DNA of 64,000 nt, from assembly GCF_905475465.1 (NCBI RefSeq), contig NC_062239.1:7440001-7504000 (forward strand), given 5' to 3'. Under the pieces are notes generated by a model. The model did no database searches and was not told the DNA's origin. It worked only from the letters and a program-made list of their open reading frames with translations. Below are positions 1 to 9,340 of this stretch, one piece after another. The translations under genes and the position numbers were made by a program. The stretch comes from Pieris napi (Eukaryota > Arthropoda > Insecta > Lepidoptera > Pieridae). How positions within the stretch are numbered: position 1 is the first letter of the stretch; the number at the start of each line of letters is the position of its first letter.

Positions 1-420
1 GCCGCGGTAGAAAATACCTCAACATACTCTCGCCATAGACGTTGTTTGCTCTCGATGTACAGAGCCGAACTTGCGTTACCGCTCGGGTCTGTACGTAATG
101 CTCAACTGGGTTTTTGTCATCTCGAAAAACGTGCTCGGCTAGAAGACATTTATTAACTTTTTCTACTATGGGCAAGTAGTGTTTAAAAATTCCTCTTTCT
201 TCATTTTTATATGAGTCGAGCACATTTATCAAGACTTAAATGTCATGGAAAAATAATTATTTGCTATATTCGATCCTAAGATTTGGCCATTAATCCACCT
301 GAGTAATTGGTTTTATTCTCGTCTAAAAGAACAAATAAACTTTATGGATAACTTTCATAGACGTTTAAACGTTTCTCGATTTATTTAGAAAATAATGCCG
401 ATAATACTAAAGTAAAAAAA
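1..420. other. Stretch with no recognised feature
   Basis: AT-rich sequence without a coding frame, tRNA-like head or terminal inverted repeat that I can recognise. Confidence 0.5.
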
Positions 421-642
421 CCAATGGCGCTACAAATCCTCACAGTGCCTTCTGTCACACGCTGTCGATTTTTAGCGCTAAGACATGCCGGTTTCCTCAC
501 GATGTTTTACCTAACCGTACACGAGTGTAAACTGCACACACAGAAAGAAAAATTAATTGATGCTCAGCCGCAATTTGAACACTCAACTTCAAGAAGTGAC
601 ATGCACGCTAAGTCACTAGGCCAACTCTGCTTTTTCAAGTCA
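421..642 (-). mobile_element. SINE-B copy, nearly full length
   Basis: Read on the minus strand this has the layout of the best copy at 52300-52590. A tRNA-like head (GTTGGCCTAGTGACTTAGCG type A box) lies near 642. The conserved core CATCGTGAGGAAACCGGCAT and the CGACAGCGTGTG block follow, and the GTAGCGCCATTGG tail lies at 421-436. The B box (GGTTCGA type) is badly degraded, so this is an old copy that is probably not transcribed. The short open frame at 424-672 is incidental. Confidence 0.75.
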
Positions 643-1000
643 AACACAATTAAGTTTTTACTCTCATTTTAATCAGATTTAAATCTTAAGAACTCTATAT
701 GTGTGTGTGAACAATCTTAATAGAGGGTTAAACGAATTGCTCAGAAAACTAAGTTTAGGAAGGAGTTAAGAGGGAAAAATATATTATGTTAATAGTAGTT
801 TGGAATTAAACGTTTGCTCCCGACTACATTATAACTTTCATATTTCGGGTGTTGAATCGTAAGAAAAGTTGGCACCGAAAAAAATATACCCGATAACTTA
901 TTTTCTCATCCGTATTGTAACCGAAGATGGACAGCCGTAGCCACACGTTGGAAAGGGACCTCCGGGGAAGACATATATGGAAAGTGATCAGCTGACGATT
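643..1000. other. Stretch with no recognised feature
   Basis: Low-complexity AT-rich sequence. An open frame crosses 824-1276 on the minus strand, but it runs through two unrelated repeats and is not a gene. Confidence 0.5.
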
Positions 1001-1113
1001 TAAAAGCCCGGTAACGCACTTGCGAGCCTTTTGACAGTGTGAGTGTCCATGAGCGGCGGTGTCACTTAACATTAGATGAGCCTCCTGCCCCATTGCCATA
1101 TGTTTTATAAAAC
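1001..1113 (+). mobile_element. CR1-like non-LTR retrotransposon, 3' end only
   Basis: Matches the last ~110 bases of the longer copy at 48823-49665, read in the sense direction: AAAAG-CCGG-AACGCACT, then GAGTGTCCATG-GCGGCGGT, CACTTAACAT, GAGCCTCCTGCCC and a short A-rich end. It is 5' truncated, as is usual for target-primed integration, and it has diverged. Confidence 0.8.
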
Positions 1114-1129
1114 TAGACTGAGGATGAAG

Positions 1130-1364
1130 CAAGAATAATAATAATAATAAAGTCCTATATTCAGACAGAAAAAATAACACAATTTTAACCTTAACTATTA
1201 TCACTAGTGAGTCGGTGACACCGACAACCCATCTGTTTGCCCAACTTTGGCAAAGGCCTCCTCCATTTCTTTCCACTCTGCTCTGTTCTGAGCTTTATTT
1301 GTCCATATTTTCCCAGTTACGGATTTTATTTCGTCTTCCCACCTTCGAAACTGTCTACCTCGTT
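1130..1364 (-). mobile_element. RTE-type non-LTR retrotransposon C-terminal fragment with (TTA)n tail
   Basis: The minus strand at about 1360-1204 translates in one frame to a peptide with RWEDEIK, then W-N-A-NR-W and MEEAFAKVGQTDG. This resembles the C-terminal tail of RTE-type ORF2 proteins (R-W-D-DI ... W ... R ... W ... LEEA). After the stop, the 3' region ends in a TTATTATTATTATT run near 1135-1155. Short tandem-repeat tails are usual for RTE elements. A SINE-A-type tRNA head directly abuts it upstream on the same strand. Clade assignment rests on this short motif only. Confidence 0.6.
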
Positions 1365-1431
1365 CCGGAGATCGAACCCGGAACCCATGGATTCGCAGTC
1401 AGGGGTACTGACCACTAGACCAATGAGTCGT
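1365..1431 (-). mobile_element. tRNA-like SINE-A head
   Basis: The minus strand carries TTGGTCTAGTGGTCAGTAC (A-box region) and GGGTTCGATCTCCGG (B box with an intact T-arm pairing). It matches the first ~67 bases of the SINE-A copies at 5221, 17874 and 35851. The usual SINE-A body is absent, and the sequence changes directly into the RTE-like fragment at 1364. It may be a truncated SINE or the head of a distinct chimeric retroposon. Confidence 0.75.
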
Positions 1432-1960
1432 CTCTCTCTAATTTTATACATGAAATATCACATGCATTTAACGGCAAACGGTATAGTTAAATGTAGTTTC
1501 ACTTTACTGCCATAGAAAAAAAACTAGCAACATCCGTGCGTATAACCCTAGATCTTGGCCTCGGTCCTAGCGACGAGTTATTATCAATAATTCTGCTCTA
1601 TGACTCATAAGTTACGGGACTTTATACACAAAGTAATGAGATTATGAAAAATAAGGAAAATAAGAGGCTCAAAAAATATAATGGCTTGTAATCGGCTATA
1701 AGGAAAGTGGTCTAATTTCTCGACGCAGTAAGCCGGCTAATATTAAAGAATTATTGCTGTAATTAGCTGGAAAAATCACTGTTTTCTTGTTCGTAATGGT
1801 TTTTTAGAAATGTTTGTTGATACCGTTTTGTCTGAAACGACTGATTCCTTGTCCAACGAATGTTTTGTATACTAAGTATAATAATTTATTTTCAAGTCAT
1901 TGGTATTTAAATACATGTAAGGCCATATTCGAATCTTAATAAAATAAAATAAAATAATAA
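1432..1960. other. Stretch with no recognised feature
   Basis: No open frame or repeat recognised apart from a short AAAAT run at 1938-1955 bordering the SINE that follows. Confidence 0.45.
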
Positions 1961-2138
1961 ATCAGTAGCGCTACAATCTCTTTAGATCTTGGCCTCAGAT
2001 TTTTGAATCTGTTTCATGATCATTTTTAAATCTAAAAGGCAAGTAGATGATCAGCCTCCAGTGCCTGACACACGCCGTCGACTTTTTGGGTCTAAGACAT
2101 GTCGGTTTCCTCACGATGTTTTCCTTCACCGTTCGAGA
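1961..2138 (-). mobile_element. SINE-B copy, head missing
   Basis: Contains the SINE-B tail (AGTAGCGCTACAA), the AATCTGTTTCATGATCATTT block, the TGCCTGACACACGCCGTCGA block and the core TCGGTTTCCTCACGATG, ending at CCTTCACCGTTCGAG. The tRNA-like head is missing, so the copy is 5' truncated. It is closer to the 52300 copy than the 421 copy is. Confidence 0.85.
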
Positions 2139-3654
2139 TTAATCTTAGTTAATGTATTTATATCCATGTATGCCCATATTGGAATCTTAAAACCCATCTT
2201 TAACGTAACAAATATTGTAAAAATATACGCATTTGTACGCATGTCAACAGTTTGGCAATATTAAAATATTAGTGAAGTACTGGATTAATTAGATACAAAG
2301 TAAGACCTACTTTTATACTTACATAAGTAAAACAAATAAATTTGTGCATATAACCACAGAGAACGATTTGGTGGCCGTTGTTACACAATTTTATCTTAAT
2401 ATAATAAGCCCTGAGTACGTATCTCGTCTCGACACGAAGTACCTAAGGCACAAAATTGCCAGTCGTAAGAATAAGGAGATAATAGGAGAGGTTAGACTCT
2501 ATATATAGTAACTAATACTATATAGTATATAATAATAGTAAAGAATACACACACAACATTCACTAAAACATTTTAAAATGTAGGGGGTAACTAATAATTA
2601 AAAATGTCAAAAATGTAATCTAGTTCAAGTGCGTCTAGCATAATTCAAATGAAACAAAAAAAAGTGAATCAAATGTGACGATCGGTCGAGTTAAAATATA
2701 TACATTACTCTCATCAAAACTTATAATATTAAAAATATTCATTTCGAACGCGAATAAATTTTTAAAACTACAAATTTTAATATGAATTGGACAGCTAAAG
2801 AAATAAGGTTGCATGTGACCTAATTTTTAGTGAAACATTGAACTGTGACTTAACATTATATTGATAATGTTAACTCGCTTATTAAGTTCTGTCAAAAATC
2901 ACTATTTACTATTATTATGATTACTAGTATTGCAGATCACTTAAATATAGTGTATATTGACACGTTATACGTATATGAGACACGTTTTTCGATGCTTTTG
3001 ACGGCTACACTAAAAATGGTCGTCCGGGTCGTAGTACTTTATTATTATTTGAAAGCCTATCAAAACACTATGTAAGGCGCCCGGTATCACTGGATGTAAG
3101 AAATATTATTTGCCGTGCTTAGAGTTGTTTCTTAAGACTTAATGAGCGGCTAATAAATTTACCGATGGGAAAAATACTACCATTATATAACTTAATGAAG
3201 GATTATGAGTAGGTCTACAAAAAGTGGAACTTTAATAAATATTCTTGAGAGTAAATTTATTAAGACTTAAAACACAAATATCTTAAATTAGTGATTTTTA
3301 ATAAATTGTCTTAGACACAATTCATATGGAGTCACTTCATCATAAACAAGGCCCTTAAACGAACCATTTTTAGAAAATTATATCTTCCACAAAACACGCA
3401 ATAAATTGGCCCTACAGAATTACCCTTCGCCGTATCACGTAAGACAGTGGTCCGTGACATATGATATCATATTTCACAAATATTCTTAGGGGATTAAAGG
3501 TTCAAACGACTGATATATTACGTTCGTTTTCACCGAATTCAAGAAGAGGTTCTTGATTGAAAATATGTCCGCCTTTCTGTTTTATGTCTCGAATATACGA
3601 CGTTTTTTGACGTAATTTTGTATGTGTTTAAAGTCAAAATTCGTTTATATTATA
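2139..3654. other. Stretch with no recognised feature
   Basis: AT-rich, with no coding frame and no terminal repeats detected. A TATATAGTAACTAATACTATATAGTATATAA patch near 2500-2530 is simple AT sequence. Confidence 0.45.
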
Positions 3655-3997
3655 TTAGCTGGCCTGGCGAACATCGTACCGCCTAACAGTCGATTCTTTA
3701 TTTTTTTTTAATACTTATTCTTCTTTTCGGGACACCGGTCTAGCTAGTAAGATAAAAATAAGAAAGTTGATAATACAACAAATACATTATGTCAAAAAAT
3801 AAAAATTTACTTTCCCGGAACCCCTCCACTAACACTTGAACTTTATGATATGGTATTAAAGTTCAAATTGCCTTTAAATATTATTACGAACATTTTGTAT
3901 GGTAATATAGAAAAGTGTTGTTTTTAGACTTTTTCTCTCAATTTTTTTTAATTTTTCTCTCCGTTTCTCTCGTTCATTTTTATATATATAATATAGA
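3655..3997 (-). mobile_element. Non-autonomous Helitron, group A
   Basis: On the minus strand it starts with TC (complement of 3996-3997) inside TATAT-rich DNA and ends GGCGGTACGATGTTCGCC-AGGCCAGCTAA. That end is a stem-loop followed by a CTRR-type terminus. It shares over 200 internal bases with the copies at 21593-22001 and 58683-58975, including TTTTGACATAATGTATTTGT and CCGGGAAAG. There is no coding capacity, so mobility would need Rep-helicase from another copy. Confidence 0.8.
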
Positions 3998-4059
3998 AGA
4001 TGACGTATGGTCTTCTATGATCGCACTTAAGCCGTTTTTTTTTTCGGGATATCAATTTA

Positions 4060-4390
4060 CAGACCCCCACGCCACCTCGTTAAAGTGACGCAGCGAGTGT
4101 GGGGTCAATCCGTGAGGTGCATCTACATCAACAGCCCCATCTGCTCGCTATGGACGGGAGGCAAGGTAACAGTTTCCCTTAATCCGTGTCCTCATCCATG
4201 GCGTCTGCTGCGTTACTGCAAGCCCACCTTCCGAGTTGCCCATTACGGTGCGGTCACAGTGGAGTACGAGCGTAATCGCGTCGCCGTCTCACTAGTCTTT
4301 TTTGGCGTTGAGGGTTGGCATCTGAGTAACACTTTTGAACACTCTCTTTAAGTACTACAACGGACTTGAATGAGGCTTTAAAAGTGTTCC
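4060..4390. other. GC-rich segment, possibly the 3' UTR of the adjacent R1-type fragment
   Basis: This block is clearly more GC-rich than its surroundings and has an 88-codon open frame on the plus strand (4085-4351) that matches no family I know. It lies just downstream, in the minus direction, of the R1-type coding remnant at 4520-4760. It could therefore be that element's 3' UTR. No second copy is present in the window to test this. Confidence 0.3.
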
Positions 4391-4474
4391 ATGGTCAGCC
4401 TCCATCTAAACTTTCACTATGACGGGGAGCCACATATCCAATTATCAGAAATAAACCTCTAAAGTGTGTAGCGC

Positions 4475-4475
<1 letters not shown>

Positions 4476-4508
<33 letters not shown>

Positions 4509-4509
4509 G
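4476..4509. repeat. TA microsatellite
   Basis: An uninterrupted TATATA tract separates the GC-rich block at 4060-4390 from the R1-type coding remnant. Confidence 0.9.
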
Positions 4510-4519
4510 CAACATACAT

Positions 4520-4760
4520 TTGTCACGCCTTCCTCCTGGCGACCCTGTGAAGGTATCTCCTCAAACATCCATGGCCTGTAAGGACCTGAACGACTCGGTA
4601 AGACAGCGCCCCCATCTTGTATTTCCCACAAGTTGAGCACTGGACGTATTCATGCAATTTTCCAAGCTCCTGCCCTGTGACCATCGTCCATCCATTTCTG
4701 AAGGACGGTCACTTTGGCTTCCCGTCTCCAACTGTTTATGAGTCAGGAAGGGGGTCATCA
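4520..4760 (-). pseudogene. R1-type non-LTR retrotransposon ORF2, C-terminal remnant
   Basis: The minus strand reads MGALSYRVVQVLTGHGCL followed by RRYLHRVARRKA. The pattern TQVLTGHGCF-YL-RI-R, just before a zinc-knuckle region, is typical of the C-terminal domain of R1/I-type ORF2 proteins. Upstream, in a shifted frame, is TVLQKWMDDGHRAGAWK, comparable to the W-RGAWT-LI segment that precedes it in the family. At least one frameshift and a stop separate these pieces. The RT and endonuclease domains are absent, so this is a dead fragment. Clade naming rests on the LTGHGC motif. Confidence 0.65.
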
Positions 4761-5142
4761 CCTCTTAAGCCTAAGTTAACTATGGCCCAATTTGAATTGA
4801 ACAATTTTACAAACTATTTAATTCAATTAAATAACTGCTGTGTACATTTTCTAAGCAAAATTTTATACAATTAAATGTGCAACCTACTTTTGAACCTTCA
4901 TTTTCACGTTGTATATAAAATAAAACTTTGTGCTTTAAATGCCTTTTAACCATGTCATAATTTGTATTCAGAACTAAATGTAATGAACCTCTAAGGCGTA
5001 CCTTAGTGTGGATTAATTAACAGGCTCGTTACCAGCTTTTAAAAGATGCCCATTAAAACCTTATAGTCCAAGAGCCCACTAAGGCTTAGTGAATTGAAGG
5101 CATATATACCAATTCGACTTAGGGTGTTTCAAGAAAAGATAA
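4761..5142. other. Stretch with no recognised feature
   Basis: AT-rich sequence with no convincing frame or repeat. Confidence 0.45.
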
Positions 5143-5211
5143 ATTCTTAAAAGGCCGGCAACGCTCTGGCGAGCTTTCTGGCATTGAGAGTGTCCATGGG
5201 CACTTAACATT
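5143..5211 (+). mobile_element. CR1-like 3' end, left part interrupted by a SINE
   Basis: AATTCTTAAAAGGCCGGCAACG, GGCATTGAGAGTGTCCATGG and CACTTAACAT match the family 3' end, and then the match stops. It resumes at 5498, on the far side of the SINE-A copy. The GGCGGT-ATC piece normally present is also deleted. Confidence 0.75.
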
Positions 5212-5220
5212 ATTTTTTTT

Positions 5221-5473
5221 GACGACTCATTGGTCTAGTGGTTAGTACCCTTGACTGCGAATCCATGGGTCCCGGGTTCGATCCCCGGCTGAGACGAACA
5301 TCGATGTGATGAGCATTTGGTGTTGTGCTTAGGTCTTGGGTGTTTAAATATGTATTTATATGTCTATCTATCTATAATATGTATGTATATTCGTTGCCAA
5401 GTACCCATAACACAAGCTTCACCAGCTTAGCATGGGCTAGGTCAATTGGTGTGAATTGTATTTTTTTTTTTTA
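5221..5473 (+). mobile_element. SINE-A, full length, inserted into a CR1-like 3' end
   Basis: The tRNA-like head has an A box in TTGGTCTAGTGGTTAGTAC and a B box in GGGTTCGATCCCCGG with a perfect T-arm. The body contains CATCGATGTGATGAGCATTT and a run of TATGT/TCTA repeats, then CATAACACAAGCTTCACCAG. The 3' end is CAATTGGTGTGAATTGT with a T-rich tail. Box positions fit transcription by RNA polymerase III. It interrupts a CR1-like 3' end, so it is the younger insertion. The family resembles other tRNA-derived insect SINEs; the partner LINE that would mobilise it was not identified. Confidence 0.88.
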
Positions 5474-5497
5474 AAGAGGTTATATATATATATATAA

Positions 5498-5535
5498 CCT
5501 CCTGCCCATTTGCACCCTGTTGTATAAAAAAAAAT
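5498..5535 (+). mobile_element. CR1-like 3' end, right part
   Basis: CCTCCTGCCCATTTGCACCC and then TTGTATAAAAAAAAA continue the CR1-like 3' end interrupted at 5211. A TA-repeat expansion (5479-5496) sits at the junction. Confidence 0.7.
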
Positions 5536-5805
5536 ACATTGTTAAACTCGAAAATGCACTTGTAAGTATAATATTAGTAGTAATAAACGCAAACGTCTGC
5601 AACGATGGTTACTCCCGACACCAGAAAGTTTTAGCGATTTACACTTTGCCGAACTATTGGTTTTGGAGTTTAATGTCAAAATTTGTCTAATTAACCTGCC
5701 CTGATCTCAGAAAAACAAAGCGATACTCATAACTGTTTCGACTACATTTTTAAATAACATTCAAATATTTAAACTGCTCGGAACGGAACTGGATTTAAAT
5801 GACTA

Positions 5806-6035
5806 AGGGTCTGTTTCACAATGTACGGATAGGTTCCAAATTATCTATTTAATACTTATTGATAGGATAAATACTATTGTTGCGTTTCACGACTGTCAGA
5901 TAGCGCTATTCGTCACATAAAGTCCATCATAAATTATGAATCCGATGAATGTCAAATAGCACAATTTATCTTCCAAATAATTTATGTGTTGCATAGCTAT
6001 TTGGTACTTTATCCATACATTGTGAAACAGACCCT
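5806..6035. mobile_element. MITE with TA target duplication
   Basis: The termini are a 20-base inverted repeat, AGGGTCTGTTTCACAATGTA at the left and its complement ending at 6035. TA lies immediately outside both ends (5804-5805 and 6036-6037). There is no coding capacity in 230 bases. A TA duplication fits Tc1/mariner-type mobilisation, but other TA-targeting superfamilies are possible and no autonomous partner is present. Confidence 0.85.
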
Positions 6036-6393
6036 TATTCTGTATTGATCACTAGCTTGCTCCATGTTCCAGAAGAAAGTTAATCTAAAAACGTTATTAA
6101 GTAAAATACAAGATATAAGAACTGTGTTAAAAACCCGAAAAAGTAAATCCTTACTTCAGACAGTTTCACAAATGCGATGAGTATTATGGGATATTTTTCC
6201 ATTTGTTTTCCTCAAAAAAATGCTAAGTGCCTTCGTGGTAAATATCTAAAATAATCTTCGAAAGCAATTTTACTGTCTACGGAGTATGCTATTTACAAAT
6301 CCGTGTACAGTATTATATTCAAAGTAGAAAGTTTCACCTATTTCAGATAATCCATAAATAAATAACGATTTTATTTCAAATATAAGATATAAT
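6036..6393. other. Stretch with no recognised feature
   Basis: AT-rich spacer with nothing recognised. Confidence 0.45.
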
Positions 6394-6509
6394 ATTCTTG
6401 AAAGGCACTCGCGAGCCCTCTGGCATTGAGAGTGTCCATGGGCGGCGGTATCACTTAACATCAGGTGAGCCTCCTGCCCGTTTGCCCCCCGTTCTATAAA
6501 AAAAAAATA
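6394..6509 (+). mobile_element. CR1-like non-LTR retrotransposon, 3' end only
   Basis: Close match to the last ~110 bases of the family, with CACTCGCGAGCCCTCTGGCA, GGGCGGCGGTATCACTTAAC, GGTGAGCCTCCTGCCCGTTT and an A-rich tail (TTCTATAAAAAAAAA). It is 5' truncated shortly after the GGCC region. Confidence 0.88.
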
Positions 6510-7742
6510 ATAACAGCCCAGCTCTCACACTATAAGTCTTTGGTAATAGGAAGATATCTTTTAATCAGGGATTACGTAATTGGCGACTTGCACTAGTTGG
6601 CCTAGAATTGGTCGCATTAAATGGTGTTAGTGGATATTTTACTAAAACGGTTTTCTCTGGATAAAAGTTTTAAAAGCAATAAAATTAATCGTATTTTACG
6701 GTTCTATTTTTAAAGCAATGAATAGTTTGTTTAAGAGCTTTTGCCTTGCGTGTTACCTTATATATTACCACTGAATAACTATTTTACAATTTATTTCATC
6801 CGATTAAAACATGTTTTTTTTTAGTTTTTTAGTTATGGTTGTCATGGGTCCTACAAGAGAGTTCTGCAATAGAATTTCTTAAAATAATAGTTATTAAATT
6901 AATTTATTATTATTATTTGTTTAATTAATAATAACTATAAAAGATAGGTATCTCTTGCTATGATTTGGATTATTTTCTTCATGTTATTAATAAACTTGAA
7001 GAAAATAAAGTAGCTCTTAATTTTATTTTTTATGTTATTAGTTTTAGTTCTTATTTTTTTTGTTTCATTTTATTTTGTGGTTATTTCTTTCATTTTTTCC
7101 TTTAATAGATTGCTTATGTTCTTATGTAATTGATGTGTATGTGTGTTAAATTTGTGATGTCATAATTTCTTGTATTTTTAGACATTGTTTTAGAACGTAT
7201 AAATAATAAATATACAAGCATCTATGGACGATAATTATTTCAAAGTATTCTATGCAGTATAATGCATAATCACCGAAGCATTAACTGCCTTGAAATATGT
7301 GTATCGCAATAAATCATGCATTTGAATACATTTGCATATCGGCTCATACATCACGCCGTAAGCTCAATATTATATGCTTCATTTATTGGTTCGGTTTTCA
7401 AACTATGCCGAACTTTAGAATACTCCATCAACAGCCTAATAAACTTTGTAACTAGGGCTTGTTGATATTCGGTGTTTAGATAATCAATATAGTTAATTGT
7501 TAAAATGCAGTCAATGTTATTGTGTTGTTATTATGCACTGTAAAAAGACGTCATAATCTAATTAAAAATGAGTTAATTTATTAATTAATTAATTTTCTTT
7601 CACGCCTTTCCATTGATTACAACCATTAATTAAACATCAATAGACACTATGAAGTTAGCTTATTATTTATTATATAATTATATAAAAGAGCTAGTTGACC
7701 TAGGACATTTCCGTTTATTTCCAAAATGCAGTGAGCTTTTCC
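6510..7742. other. Stretch with no recognised feature
   Basis: Very AT-rich. ATTAATTATTATTATTATTT around 6898-6920 and 7565-7592 is simple sequence. No frame or repeat family recognised. Confidence 0.45.
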
Positions 7743-7993
7743 AAAGAGCAGGGTTGGCCTAAAGGCACCAGCGTGTGACTCTCATCCCTGCGGTTGTTGG
7801 TTCGATCACCGGCTGTGTTATTTTTTACATCGTGAGGAAACCGGCATGCCTTAGACTGAAAACCTACAGACGGCTGATCACCTACTTGCCTATTAGAAAA
7901 ACAAAAAATCATGAAACCGATATAGAAATCAGAGGCTGAGACCTAAGAGTACTGGAAGAACCCGTGCTGGTATAGGGTAGCGCAACTGGCGTA
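7743..7993 (+). mobile_element. SINE-B copy, near full length
   Basis: The head TTGGCCTAAAGGCACCAGCG and the B box GGTTCGATCACCGG are followed by the core CATCGTGAGGAAACCGGCAT. Next come GGCTGATCACCTACTTGCCT, then AATCATGAAACCGATA, and a diverged tail GTAGCGCAACTGG. About 40 bases of the head-to-core linker are deleted compared with the copy at 52300. Confidence 0.85.
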
Positions 7994-8457
7994 GGCGATA
8001 ACCTGGAGTGAGTTAAACTAATATTCACACCCTGACCTATGCAATTAATTACAAACCACATATTCATAAATTTATCATTCACGATCACTTGCTAACAAAC
8101 TCAACATCGTTTATTTGTGATATATCAAAGGAAATTATTAATGTTCGACTCCGTTATTCCAAACTATCATTTATCACTCAGCTTATTCCGATATCGTGTT
8201 ATTTTGATACCGAACTATGAACTAGGAATATAAATTAGAATGAACAATTACGAAGTTCTTATGTATATGGAAAAGCTTTCTGCGCTGAAAGTGAGAAGCG
8301 CATTCTAAATTTGAACTTTTGAATAATTTATTAGCTTAATTTTGTATATAATCGTGTGTGTTTATTTTGAACTCCCGATTTATTCCTTTGTAATGTGTAT
8401 TTTTTTGTTTTGATTGAAGTTCTTTATTACTTTAACTAAATCTACTTGTATTAATAA
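7994..8457. other. Stretch with no recognised feature
   Basis: No frame or repeat recognised. Confidence 0.45.
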
Positions 8458-8991
8458 CTAGCTGACCCGGCGCACTTTGTTCCACCTTACAGTCTAATAA
8501 TATCGTGTTAACTTTAGTCAGACATAGGATTTCATTAAGGTTAACATTAATACAAATTCTTTTTGCAAATATAGAAATGTTTTATTGCGTGCCATTGCGA
8601 AAGAAGAATGGCCTCTTCTCTCGAGCGCCAATATTGCGTTACTGCATGTCAAAGCACTTTCTGATATACAACATTTTTTGATGAGGTAACTTCGATCAAG
8701 ATCAAATCATGCATCTCCTCATTCACCTCAAGATCGGAATTTCTTGAACTGACACGAATTCGACGTAAAAATGATGCGTAGTTTTGTCAACGGATGGCAC
8801 CACATGCTGTTTGCATTCGTAAAATTAATTTACTTACTTATTGTTATTCGATAACTTATCCGATATTTTAGTACTTATTCTGCTATTCGGAGTTGAGAAG
8901 AATCCACTAAAAAAGATATAACTAACATCGGTCCAGCCGTTCTCGAGTTATAAGTGTTGTAACAAACACGACTTTCTTTTATATATATAGA
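8458..8991 (-). mobile_element. Non-autonomous Helitron, group A, complete ends
   Basis: On the minus strand it begins TCTATATATATAAAAGAAAG and ends with GAACAAAGTGCGCC, then GGGTCAGCTAG. The host bases give A before TC and T after CTAG, the A|T insertion rule of Helitrons. The last ~30 bases can form the usual terminal hairpin. The subterminal CGAGAACGGCTGGACCGATG is also seen, diverged, at 39550-39646 and 21593. At 534 bases with no Rep-helicase frame it must be non-autonomous. Confidence 0.88.
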
Positions 8992-9072
8992 TTACGTGAC
9001 ATTTATTACATCGGAAAAATCCTTAAAAAGAAAGTATTCTGGTAATGTCACTTTACAACATTATTTGTCTTA

Positions 9073-9340
9073 GGGAGCGTTCAAGTATTACGTAACGCAA
9101 TTTTTGGAGATTATTGACCCCCCCCCCCATGTAACTCGCCGTAACGTTTTTCTGTACCCAAGTACAAGTACTGTACCCAAGTAAAGTAAAACGTTTCGTG
9201 ACCACCTAGTGACTCTTTAGTTACTATTATGTGGTGTAAGTCGAAAAAAATATTAACAATAACGCGTAATTTAACCCCCGCCCCGCATCGTAACGTTTTA
9301 CAAAAGAAAAAAAATACGTTACTAAAATATGCGCCTGGAT
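9073..9340. mobile_element. MITE, PIF/Harbinger-like, degraded right end
   Basis: It begins GGGAGCGTTCAAGTATTACG directly after TTA (9070-9072), and its length is collinear with the complete copy at 59476-59777 in opposite orientation. Shared internal blocks include AAACGTTTCGTGACCACCTA and CCCGCCCCGCATCGTAACG. The right terminal repeat is barely recognisable near 9318-9340. A C-run at 9119-9127 replaces a mixed tract. Confidence 0.8.

Noticed and set aside
824..1276. 150-codon open frame on the minus strand
   Set aside because: It runs across a CR1-like 3' end in antisense and an RTE 3' region; there is no protein-like composition or domain.
4085..4351. 88-codon open frame as a host gene
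   Set aside because: It lies in a GC-rich block beside an R1-type remnant, with no known family and no splice context.
5221..5300. Genuine tRNA gene
   Set aside because: A and B boxes are present, but the cloverleaf is not preserved and the sequence is the head of a repeated SINE with further copies at 17874 and 35851.
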